Notes under the pieces: model-generated
Told to the model about the DNA's origin: nothing
Database searches by the model: none
Seen by the model: the letters and a program-made list of their open reading frames with translations, nothing else
Assembly: GCA_019234035.1 (NCBI GenBank)
Contig: JAFALX010000265.1
Location: 1 to 5,231 of the forward strand
DNA length: 5,231 bases
Direction of reading: 5' to 3'
DNA from: Candidatus Dormiibacterota bacterium
GTDB taxonomy: Bacteria; Chloroflexota; Dormibacteria; Aeolococcales; Aeolococcaceae
Shown here: piece after piece, positions 1-5,223 of the stretch
Layout of the letters: each line of letters begins with the position of its first letter
How positions within the stretch are numbered: the first letter of the stretch is position 1
Made by a program: the position numbers and the translations under genes

Positions 1-317
1 AGCTGGTTAATGCAACCCGTGCTGGCAGACGTCGTGATTGGGCGTTCCCAGACTTCGGCACTCATGCTGAACGGTGTGAAGGCATCTCCAGTCGCGTGGG
101 GTTTCCGCATAGCAGCCGTGCCGGCACCGGATCACATGTTCGACCCCCAACTCATCTCCCCGCTCGCAATTCCCCCCTCGTATCGCGCTGCGCTTGCTCG
201 TGAGGACGATGTCCCCGACCCGATAGCCCGACGGATATCGCAAGCCGACGAGCGCCCAGTCGTCCAGGTTCGTTATCCCGATGGTCAGTTGGCTAACCAG
301 GACGGGTGGAACGCTGA
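1..317. other. Unrecognised region with competing open frames
   Basis: This 317-bp stretch has no gene I can name. On the plus strand one frame is open from the left edge (first ATG at 10) through 317 and beyond. Its protein (for example PDHMFDPQLISPLAIPPSY near residues 41-59) is not recognisable. On the minus strand an open frame ends at 7 and passes through LRYPSGYRVGDIVLTS around 243-196. It has equally good G/C third positions but no canonical ATG and no Shine-Dalgarno. The plus frame is slightly favoured because a clearly coding-like segment follows it from 318 in a neighbouring frame, as if one gene had been broken by an indel. Two sampled 60-base rows (1-60 and 301-360) are only 55-57% G+C by hand count, below the conserved genes to the right. 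Confidence 0.3.
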
Positions 318-521
318 GGTGAACTCAACTTCGACGAGTTCGAGGGTTATGAGATCTCGCCGCACATGGCGGCTGACATACGACGCTTCATCGACGCCCA
401 CATCGAGGAGTACATCCAGAAGCGGCCAGACGAGGTTGGGGTGCCGCAGGCCCTACGAGACTTGTCGGACTGCCTGTCCGAGGTTTCGCAGGCAGGCGCG
501 GCCCTGTGGGCCGATTTCTAG
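318..521 (+). pseudogene. 3' end of an unidentified, probably frameshifted gene
   Basis: After a TGA at 315-317, a frame opens that looks genuinely coding. It has 67 codons plus TAG at 519-521, strong G/C third positions, and an acidic amphipathic helical protein (FDEFEGYEISPHMAADIRR, then a segment ending GAALWADF). Its first ATG is at 366 and would give a 51-residue product, but there is no Shine-Dalgarno before it. The coding-like character also begins earlier, at about 318, where no start exists. The simplest reading is that this is the C-terminal part of a larger gene whose upstream part lies in the frame open from position 1 (ending around QLANQDGWNAEVN), joined by a lost or gained base near 318-330. 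A small free-standing ORF at 366-521 is the alternative. I do not recognise the family. Confidence 0.38.
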
Positions 522-592
522 CCAGCTTTCAAGCAGACCTTCGTCGTCTCTGGGGTGATTGACGAATGCTCGGAGCGCCGGGATAAACCGGC

Positions 593-754
593 ATGAAGAA
601 GGAGATGAAAGCGCTCTACGTCGAAGGGGTAGCGACCCACGATGGCCCCGATTCATGCGTTGGCGTCCGCGAGGGCGACGGCGAAGCGTTGACAGTACGC
701 CTAGGCCGGGCTATTGAGCCGCGTAATAAGTACAACCGGGGTGCGCGAAACTGA
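593..754 (+). mobile_element. Remnant of group II intron / RT-element leader ORF
   Basis: ATG at 593 opens a 53-residue frame ending TGA at 752-754, with segments YVEGVATHDGPDSCVGVREG, then GEALTVRLGRAIEPRN. From memory, the string EGVA.HDGP.SCVGVREG..GEALTG.R.GRAIEPRN marks small hypothetical ORFs found just upstream of group II intron reverse transcriptase/maturase genes. They reflect conserved intron RNA more than a true protein. In intact copies I recall, EALTG is kept and the frame goes on past RGADAV. Here EALTV lacks a codon or so, and the frame diverges after RGA (about 746) and stops. No reverse transcriptase follows; hicAB lies there instead, on the other strand. A short inverted repeat, GCCGG (577-581) with CCGGC (588-592), lies immediately before the ATG. 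I read this as a truncated element scar. The assignment rests on recall, not on a search. Confidence 0.5.
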
Positions 755-784
755 CGGATCGGATCAACACCGCACCGTGCGCAC

Positions 785-811
785 GCACCGCTTTCACCAG
801 TTGGCACGACG
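785..811 (+). repeat. Left copy of 27-bp direct repeat flanking hicAB
   Basis: The first 14 bases, GCACCGCTTTCACC, are identical to 1570-1583, and the next 13 match at 10 positions, giving 24/27 overall. The copy lies between the intron-like remnant and the hicB 3' end. Its partner lies beyond the hicA operator, so the pair brackets the whole toxin-antitoxin module with about 758 bp between copies. Both copies are in the same orientation. Confidence 0.65.
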
Positions 812-831
812 GCCATCACGGCCGCGCTGGG

Positions 832-855
832 CTCCGCTCGCTACGCCGAGCGGAG
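832..855 (-). terminator. Hairpin over the hicB stop, possible terminator
   Basis: CTCCGCTCG (832-840) pairs perfectly with CGAGCGGAG (847-855), leaving a 6-base loop, CTACGC. This 9-bp GC-rich stem contains the last codons of hicB, and the hicB stop (TAG, 843-841) falls in the loop. No T-run follows on the minus strand, so it is not a classical intrinsic terminator. It could be a GC-rich terminator or an mRNA 3'-end stabiliser for the hicAB transcript. The structure is seen directly; its function is inferred. Confidence 0.42.
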
Positions 856-1278
856 TAGCTGATCAACCCGCTGGTGGGACAACCGAAGCACGTCAGCAGC
901 ATCGCGACGTGACAATCCAGCCCCTACGAGCGCTTGCGCTGCTGCCCGCGTCGCTTGAGCGGCGTCGTACTCCGCAGCGGTTGCACGGTCACGGCTCCGT
1001 CGCGCAACGTCGGCTGCTCGTCTGACGTCGGCAGGAAGTTTCACACGTAGCTCAACGTCAATGGTGTCGCGGTCGACGTGCGGGTCATGTTCGCCAGCGT
1101 CCATACGACCCACCTCGATCCATAACGCGATCGCGTCCTGGAGGTAGCGGCGCAGTCCTGCGAGCGTGCGAGCATGCGTATGCACACCACGCAGCATCGG
1201 AACGCTGGCGATCCAGCTGCCAGCTTCGTCGCGTTGAACGTCGGCGACGTAGACTTCGTCGCTCAACTCTGCAGCCAT
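841..1278 (-). CDS. hicB: HicB-family antitoxin with C-terminal HTH
   Basis: This is the antitoxin of a HicAB type II toxin-antitoxin pair. Family members bind and neutralise the HicA mRNA interferase and repress their own operon. Taking ATG at 1278 gives 145 residues. Residues about 9-55 (VYVADVQRDEAGSWIASVPM, then GVHTHARTLAGLRRYLQDAI) are the HicB partial RNase-H-like fold, including the Y..... W.A..P.L.G..T...T..E-type pattern. Residues about 72-115 are a charged, Ala/Arg-rich helical linker. Residues about 119-142 (GLSRRDAADVLRLSHQRVDQ) are a helix-turn-helix that would bind the operator. The start overlaps the hicA 3' end by 16 bp (ATGGCTGCAGAGTTGA), and no Shine-Dalgarno precedes it, which suggests translational coupling. 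An in-frame extension up to 1410 is Arg/Ser-rich and lies over hicA, so it was rejected as N-terminal sequence. The gene itself appears intact, whereas its partner is not. Confidence 0.82.
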   Translation of the reverse strand: MAAELSDEVYVADVQRDEAGSWIASVPMLRGVHTHARTLAGLRRYLQDAIALWIEVGRMDAGEHDPHVDRDTIDVELRVKLPADVRRAADVARRSRDRATAAEYDAAQATRAAAQALVGAGLSRRDAADVLRLSHQRVDQLLRSA

Positions 1279-1456
1279 CGTCTGCCCAGGCATGGCTCGA
1301 GGTCGCGCTCGATCGCGCGCAGCGTGCCGCTGGGAAGATCGCCGCTGTGAACTGGGATGACCGTCTGACGACCGTCGCATCGCACCACCAAATGGGAGCC
1401 GCTCTGTCAATGCAGCCGCGGCGGCGGAGCAGCTGCCGCAGCTTGGTGACCGACAT
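1263..1456 (-). pseudogene. hicA: HicA mRNA-interferase toxin, frameshifted
   Basis: HicA toxins are small double-stranded-RNA-binding-fold ribonucleases that cleave mRNA. Here ATG at 1456 begins MSVTKLRQLLRRRGCI, the usual HicA N-terminal helix. The rest of the protein is in another frame, from about 1403 to TGA at 1265-1263: SGSHLVVRCDGRQTVIPVHS, GDLPSGTLRAIERDL, then EPCLGRRWLQS. This segment contains the catalytic GSH histidine and the conserved H.GDLP.GTLR.I block. The annotated span is 194 nt; adding one base near 1404-1408 (ATT GAC AG / AGC GGC) gives exactly 64 residues, the normal family length. The toxin is therefore probably dead through a one-base deletion, unless this is an assembly or sequencing error. 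No slippery heptamer is present that would support programmed -1 slippage. No Shine-Dalgarno precedes the ATG, so a leaderless start is possible. hicB follows with a 16-bp overlap, in normal hicAB order. Confidence 0.78.
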
Positions 1457-1461
1457 TAGAA

Positions 1462-1503
1462 TAGTCTACGCGACTAGACGGTGCATTGGCTAGTCCACTA
1501 GAC
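1462..1503 (-). promoter_or_regulatory. Likely hicAB operator/promoter with paired palindromes
   Basis: Just 6 bp upstream of the hicA ATG there are two inverted repeats: TAGTC-5-GACTA (1462-1476), overlapping GTCTA-6-TAGAC (1464-1479), and CTAGT-CC-ACTAG (1490-1501). ACTAGAC recurs in direct orientation at 1473-1479 and 1497-1503, 24 bp apart, a little over two helical turns. This layout suits cooperative binding by a dimeric HTH antitoxin such as the neighbouring HicB. On the minus strand TAGACT (1468-1463) is a possible -10 box and would place the transcript start at the hicA ATG (leaderless). No good -35 was seen. The repeats are observed; the binding protein and promoter are inferred. 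Confidence 0.6.
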
Positions 1504-1569
1504 ACTCTCAGGAAAGCAAGTACAGCGCCGCGTAGACGGCCAAGCAGACGGGCAACTACGGGGCCGTCT

Positions 1570-1596
1570 GCACCGCTTTCACCTGTTGACTCGACG
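1570..1596 (+). repeat. Right copy of 27-bp direct repeat flanking hicAB
   Basis: This copy matches 785-811 at 24 of 27 positions, with differences at 1584, 1589 and 1591. It lies in the 170-bp gap between the hicA operator and the DUF1275 gene. Apart from this repeat, I see nothing firm in 1504-1662. TTGACT at 1586-1591 resembles a -35 box for the downstream gene, but no matching -10 lies 16-18 bp further on. Confidence 0.65.
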
Positions 1597-1662
1597 CCGA
1601 ATGCGGTCGGCAGGTCACGCCGGCGCTGGAGCTCAAAGAAACTCCGGTGAAGCCGGGCCACG

Positions 1663-1668
1663 AGGAGG
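1663..1668 (+). promoter_or_regulatory. Strong Shine-Dalgarno fixing the DUF1275 start
   Basis: AGGAGG, extending to AGGAGGTG, is a perfect anti-16S match ending 5 bases before the ATG at 1674. It decides the start against the in-frame GTG at 1647, which has no ribosome binding site and would add nine polar residues containing the site itself. Confidence 0.85.
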
Positions 1669-1673
1669 TGCAC

Positions 1674-2393
1674 ATGGGAGCCTTGATCGAAGCGTGGCAC
1701 ACGCTGGTGCCGCCGCGGAGCGACCGCGACGGTCCGCTGTCGCCGGCGCTCGTGCTCCTCACCATCGCGACCGGCGCCGTCGACGCCGTCTCCTACCTGT
1801 CGCTTGGTCATGTCTTCGTCGCGAACATGACCGGCAACGTCGTGTTCCTCGGGTTCGCCGCAGTCGGCGCTGGAGGGTTTACGCCCGGTCCGAGCCTGAC
1901 CGCACTGGCAGCGTTCGCCGTGGGATCCGCGGCAGGCGGCCGCTTGGCGGCGGCGCGGCGTGACCATCGCGGCCGCCTGCTCGCGAGCGCACTCGCCCTG
2001 CAAGCGGCGCTAATCCTTGTTGCCTGTCTGGTGAGCGGTCTGGCCCGCGGCGGCGCGGCCTCCTACACGTTGATCGCGCTCCTGGCAGCGTCCATGGGGT
2101 TGCAGAACGCGGCCGTCCGCCGACTCGGCGTCCCCGATCTCACCACGACGGTCTTGACCATGACGGTGACCGGGATGTTCGCCGACGGCCGGGCCCTCGG
2201 TGGCCCAGGTGCGGCGTGGGGGCGCCGCGCCCTCAGCGTAGCGTCGATGATCGCCGGCGCGGTCACCGGGAGCGTGTTGCTGCTCCACGCCTCCCAGACG
2301 GCGGCACTGCTCGTGCCCCTGGGGCTGGTCGTCGCCGTGGCGGCGGGGATCGGCGGCCTATCGCGTCGGCGCCCGGCGTGGTCCGTCCCTTGA
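1674..2393 (+). CDS. DUF1275 (YoaK-like) integral membrane protein
   Basis: This is a 239-residue polytopic membrane protein of the DUF1275/YoaK family, a common bacterial inner-membrane family with no settled biochemical function. The family signature is clear. Residues about 34-61 (GAVDAVSYLSLGHVFVANMT, then GNVVFLG) give the G.vDa.s.l.lG.vFvaNmTGN.v.lG block, and residues about 141-167 (MGLQNAAVRRLGVPDLTTTV, then LTMTVTGM) give the second conserved MGlQNaavrrlg.pdltTtvlT block. Hydrophobic stretches at about 22-42, 45-65, 73-94, 102-122, 128-146, 187-205 and 208-228 suggest six or seven membrane spans. The full expected length is present. Codon use is very GC-rich, with no sign of damage. 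It is transcribed away from hicAB and converges on the PAS-GGDEF-EAL gene, with only 27 bp between the stops and no clear terminator there. Context gives no hint of a substrate. Confidence 0.88.
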   Translation: MGALIEAWHTLVPPRSDRDGPLSPALVLLTIATGAVDAVSYLSLGHVFVANMTGNVVFLGFAAVGAGGFTPGPSLTALAAFAVGSAAGGRLAAARRDHRGRLLASALALQAALILVACLVSGLARGGAASYTLIALLAASMGLQNAAVRRLGVPDLTTTVLTMTVTGMFADGRALGGPGAAWGRRALSVASMIAGAVTGSVLLLHASQTAALLVPLGLVVAVAAGIGGLSRRRPAWSVP

Positions 2394-2420
2394 CCGCCGA
2401 CTCGCCGGCGCGGGGCGCGT

Positions 2421-4100
2421 TCAGCGCTTGCGGCTGCCTTTCCGACGGCTCATGCGATCGGCCCACAGCCGACGATCGTCCGCCGGCATCGGCTCGCCGA
2501 TGAGGTAGCCCTGCGCGAAGTCGCATCCGTGCGCTCGGAGCATCGCCAGCTCCTCGTCGCGCTCGACGCCCTCGGCAACCACCTCGAGGTGGAGGTCGTG
2601 CGCCATCGTGATCACAGCGGTCACCAGTGGCCCTCCGCCGTTCAACGCCCGTCTGATGAAGGTCCGATCGATCTTTATGCGGTCGACGCGAAGGTCTCGG
2701 ATGCGGTCGAGCATCGAGTAGCCGGTCCCGAAGTCGTCGAGCGCGACAGCGACGCCCATCGCGCGCAAGTCGTCGAGCAACCGTTCGACGGCCTCCCGGT
2801 TGTGCAGCGCCGTGGTCTCTGTCAGCTCGACTGCGAGGAGCGACGCATCGACCCCATACCGTTCCAACTCGCGGCGAATGTGATCGGCGATGTCGAGAGC
2901 CCCATCGAGATCGCGGGCTGACAGGTTGACGGAAACAGGGCGCGGCGTGATCCCCGCTGTGCGCCATGCGGCGATCTGCCGGCACGACTCCGAAAGCACC
3001 CAACTGTCGATGTCGAAGATGACGCCGGCACGTTCAGCGTGCGGGATGAACTCGCCCGGCAGCAGGAGGCCCACCTGGGGATGCTGCCAGCGCACGAGTG
3101 CCTCCACCCCGGCGATGGTGCCGGCTGCCACGTCGAGGATTGGCTGGTAGACGGTCCGCAGCTGATTCTCCTGCACCGCGTGAAGCAGGGCGCTTTCCAG
3201 CGTGAAGCCGCGGCTGCGGAGCACGTGGCGAAGGACATGCGGGTCTGTGTTGAACACCGCCACACGTGAGCCGCTCACCTTCGCCGACTGAACGGCCGCG
3301 TCGGCCAGCCGCAGCAGTTCGCCCGCGTCCCATCCTGGTTCTCCGATTGCGATGCCGACGTGTGCGCTGACAAAGGCCTCAGTCCCGGCCGCGACGTAGG
3401 GCTGACGCATCGCCGACAGCACCCTGTTTGCGTGCTGGCGTGCCTGCGCCTCGTCTCCCTCGACGAATGCCGCGAACGTCTGGCCCGCGAGATGAAAGAG
3501 CGGCGCCTCCTCGCCAAACAGGATTCGCAGTGTCGAGCCGACCGCGATGATCACCTCATCGCCCGCATCGCGCCCGAGCTCGACGTTCACCGTCCGCAGC
3601 CCATGGATCTCGATCATCAGCAGCGCGACCGGCTGCTGCCACGCCCGTTGCAGTGCGGCGGAATCCAGGACGAGCTGGCTGCGGTTGCCAAGTCCCGTCC
3701 GCGAGTCGCGGAGGCTGTAGTGGCGGAACCGCTCGTCCAACGCGCGCTCGAAGGTCACGTCGCGGACCGCGACGAGCACGGCGTCGCGGCCCTCGTATGT
3801 CAGCGGTCGCGAGGTCACCTCGACATCGAGCTCGTGGCCGTTCTTGCGCCGGTGCCGGGCCAGGCCGTCCGCCTGCCGCGTCCGGCGGCCCGATCTCGGC
3901 GCGGTCTCGCCACCGGCTGAGCGCCGCCCTGCGGCGCTGATGTCCGTTACTCGGAGTGCCAGAAACTCGTCGCGTGTGTATCCGTACATGGCGATCGCTG
4001 CGTCGTTGACCTCGAGAATGCGCAGCGTCCTCCGCTCACGAATCCACATTGGCTGAGGGCTGGCGAGAAACAGTTCTCGGTATTGATTGCGCGAGGCCAC
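2421..4100 (-). CDS. PAS-GGDEF(degenerate)-EAL c-di-GMP phosphodiesterase
   Basis: This is a predicted cytoplasmic 559-residue c-di-GMP signalling protein with no membrane segment. PAS domain, about 5-118: NQYRELFLASPQPMWI, then ILEVNDAAIAMYGYTRDEFL. GGDEF-like domain, about 128-285: D132-TGL-NR is kept, but the signature is AGQTF (205-209) in place of GGDEF, the usual metal-binding DxD is EIH (164-166), and no RxxD I-site is seen, so cyclase activity is unlikely. EAL domain, about 300-545: E333-A-L, N392, E425 (ELTE), D455-D456 (DDFGTGYS), K476 (KID), E510 (AEGVE) and Q530-G-Y are all present, so hydrolysis of c-di-GMP to pGpG is expected. The degenerate GGDEF may serve as a regulatory domain, as in some related proteins. 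GTG at 4100 is the only standard start after the in-frame TAG at 4178-4176. It has no Shine-Dalgarno but sits directly before the PAS domain. A tandem-PAS LuxR gene lies upstream on the same strand. Confidence 0.9.
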   Translation of the reverse strand: MASRNQYRELFLASPQPMWIRERRTLRILEVNDAAIAMYGYTRDEFLALRVTDISAAGRRSAGGETAPRSGRRTRQADGLARHRRKNGHELDVEVTSRPLTYEGRDAVLVAVRDVTFERALDERFRHYSLRDSRTGLGNRSQLVLDSAALQRAWQQPVALLMIEIHGLRTVNVELGRDAGDEVIIAVGSTLRILFGEEAPLFHLAGQTFAAFVEGDEAQARQHANRVLSAMRQPYVAAGTEAFVSAHVGIAIGEPGWDAGELLRLADAAVQSAKVSGSRVAVFNTDPHVLRHVLRSRGFTLESALLHAVQENQLRTVYQPILDVAAGTIAGVEALVRWQHPQVGLLLPGEFIPHAERAGVIFDIDSWVLSESCRQIAAWRTAGITPRPVSVNLSARDLDGALDIADHIRRELERYGVDASLLAVELTETTALHNREAVERLLDDLRAMGVAVALDDFGTGYSMLDRIRDLRVDRIKIDRTFIRRALNGGGPLVTAVITMAHDLHLEVVAEGVERDEELAMLRAHGCDFAQGYLIGEPMPADDRRLWADRMSRRKGSRKR

Positions 4101-4188
4101 CGTCTGGAATGCTTGCTGATCACATTGCGTCGTTGTTTCTGCGCGTTCAAGGTATGGGAAGGACGGTCGTGTGCGCTATAGACGAAGC

Positions 4189-4216
4189 ATCACAAACGGC
4201 GGACACAATCAATCAA
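4189..4216 (-). promoter_or_regulatory. Weak candidate promoter for the EAL gene
   Basis: The 133-bp gap between the LuxR and EAL genes (4101-4233) contains an AT-richer pocket. On the minus strand TTGATT (4216-4211) and TGTGAT (4194-4189) are 16 bp apart, each matching 4 of 6 sigma-70-type consensus bases. This would leave an untranslated leader of about 80 nt. Nothing else in the gap stands out: there is no terminator hairpin with a T-run and no clear ribosome binding site. Readthrough from the LuxR gene is equally possible. Confidence 0.2.
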
Positions 4217-4233
4217 AGTTCGTTCGGTCTCGC

Positions 4234-5223
4234 TCAGCGGCTCGGGACCCGGAGGAGTTCCAGCAAAGACGACTGCGAGTGCACCCGGAGCTTACGGAAG
4301 ATTTCGGCAAGGTGATTGCGGACGGTGCTCTCGCTGACGTGCAACGCGGTGGCTATCGAGCGCACGCGGTCTCCGCGGAGCAGCAGGGTCAGCACCTCGC
4401 GCTGGCGTGGGGTGAGCTGCGGCAGACCGGGGAGCGACGCGTCCTCCGTCGCTCGTTCGTAAGCGCCGAAGACGCGCGCTTCTGCGACCTCGCGTGCGAT
4501 GCGCCAGAATCGCTGTTCGAGGTCCGCCATGCGGATCTGCGTCTCCCGCTCGTCGGTCGGCGCGATTGCCAGAGCGAAGCCGAACCGAAGGCGCTCCGCC
4601 GCGAGTGGCGTTATCAGCGCCCGCGTGCGAACCCACTGCCCGGAACGGTGGTGCAAACGCAGGTCCACGCCAACCGCCGTCCTGCCGTCGAGAGCTCGCG
4701 CGACGGTCGAGAGAAAGGCCGCCATGTCATCGACGTACAGGATGTCGATGAACGCGTGGCCGATGAGCTCGTGCGCCGGATAGCCGAGGAGCGCCTCGAC
4801 GTCGAAGCTGACGCGCTCGACCGTCCACTCCGCATCGAACGTCCCAAGCACCAGGCCGGCGACATGTTCCGGCCATTCCTGCGCGCTCGCTTGTGGAAGC
4901 AGCGCGGCTACGTCGCCGTCCAGCGGCGAGAGCACCCATATCGCGCGATGACGATCGTCGCGCTCCCACGCCGCCACCCAATTGTCGGCGTCGAGAAACT
5001 CGCCGTCAGCGCGACGCAGCCGCCGGCGGGCGTGGAAGGCGCTTATCGTCCCGTCGATCAGCAACTGCATCAGCGCGTCCTCGCGCGCTGGATCCTCCAC
5101 GAGGACATGCAGATCGACGGTTGATGGCACCTCGTATCCGTACCCGAGGAGCTCAGACAGTCGAGGGCTCGCGACGAGCACCGTACGACGAAGCACGTCG
5201 ATCAGTGCCACCGCAAACGACAC
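4234..5223 (-). CDS. Tandem-PAS LuxR-type transcriptional regulator
   Basis: This is a predicted DNA-binding regulator of 329 residues from the first visible GTG. PAS-like domain 1, about 5-98: TVLVASPRLSELLGYGYEV. PAS-like domain 2, about 122-222: GTFDAEWTVERVSFDVEALL, then GYPAHELIGHAFIDIL. A helical, possibly coiled-coil linker spans about 227-257. The LuxR/GerE helix-turn-helix spans about 268-325: LTPRQREVLTLLLRGDRVRS, then VSESTVRNHLAEIFRKL, with the family's E276, G284, T300-V-NH and K311-L present. There is no receiver domain, so input probably comes through the PAS domains, by ligand or protein contact. The first PAS begins almost at the GTG, and the frame stays open to the window edge at 5231 with no ribosome binding site visible, so the true start may lie outside and the gene should be treated as possibly 5'-partial. 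It lies upstream of, and co-oriented with, the EAL phosphodiesterase, making shared regulation plausible. Target genes cannot be inferred. Confidence 0.87.
   Translation of the reverse strand: MSFAVALIDVLRRTVLVASPRLSELLGYGYEVPSTVDLHVLVEDPAREDALMQLLIDGTISAFHARRRLRRADGEFLDADNWVAAWERDDRHRAIWVLSPLDGDVAALLPQASAQEWPEHVAGLVLGTFDAEWTVERVSFDVEALLGYPAHELIGHAFIDILYVDDMAAFLSTVARALDGRTAVGVDLRLHHRSGQWVRTRALITPLAAERLRFGFALAIAPTDERETQIRMADLEQRFWRIAREVAEARVFGAYERATEDASLPGLPQLTPRQREVLTLLLRGDRVRSIATALHVSESTVRNHLAEIFRKLRVHSQSSLLELLRVPSR

Noticed and set aside
522..558. Plus-strand open frame from 10 taken as one 182-residue protein
   Set aside because: Its second half (after about 318) becomes a low-complexity Ser/Thr/Arg string while the neighbouring frame there has good coding character. 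The single long frame is not a convincing protein.
714..1025. 103-residue plus-strand open frame across the hicB 3' end
   Set aside because: It is Arg/His/Pro-rich and antisense to hicB, with no motif. It straddles the direct repeat and hairpin without adding coding evidence.
1404..1408. Programmed -1 frameshift to express hicA
   Set aside because: No slippery X-XXY-YYZ heptamer, upstream Shine-Dalgarno-like element or obvious downstream structure was seen. A deletion or sequencing error is simpler.
1279..1410. N-terminal extension of hicB to a start at 1410
   Set aside because: The added 44 residues are Arg/Ser-rich and lie over the hicA coding sequence in another frame. ATG at 1278 gives the normal HicB start.
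1586..1614. TTGACT at 1586 as part of a promoter for the DUF1275 gene
   Set aside because: There is no acceptable -10 box 16-18 bp downstream, and the hexamer is partly within the direct repeat.
1647..1673. GTG at 1647 as start of the DUF1275 protein
   Set aside because: It has no ribosome binding site, and the nine extra residues are encoded by the strong Shine-Dalgarno region of the ATG at 1674.
2394..2420. Bidirectional terminator between the convergent DUF1275 and EAL genes
   Set aside because: The 27-bp gap is GC-rich with short self-complementary pieces, but no stem of useful length and no T-run on either strand.
3360..3920. 186-residue plus-strand open frame opposite the EAL gene
   Set aside because: It is the antisense shadow of the PAS-GGDEF section, with no recognisable domain or ribosome binding site.
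4171..5124. 317-residue plus-strand open frame opposite the LuxR gene
   Set aside because: It mirrors the minus-strand regulator gene, whose domains are unmistakable. The plus-strand translation is Arg-rich and shows no family motif. This is a common GC-rich shadow frame.
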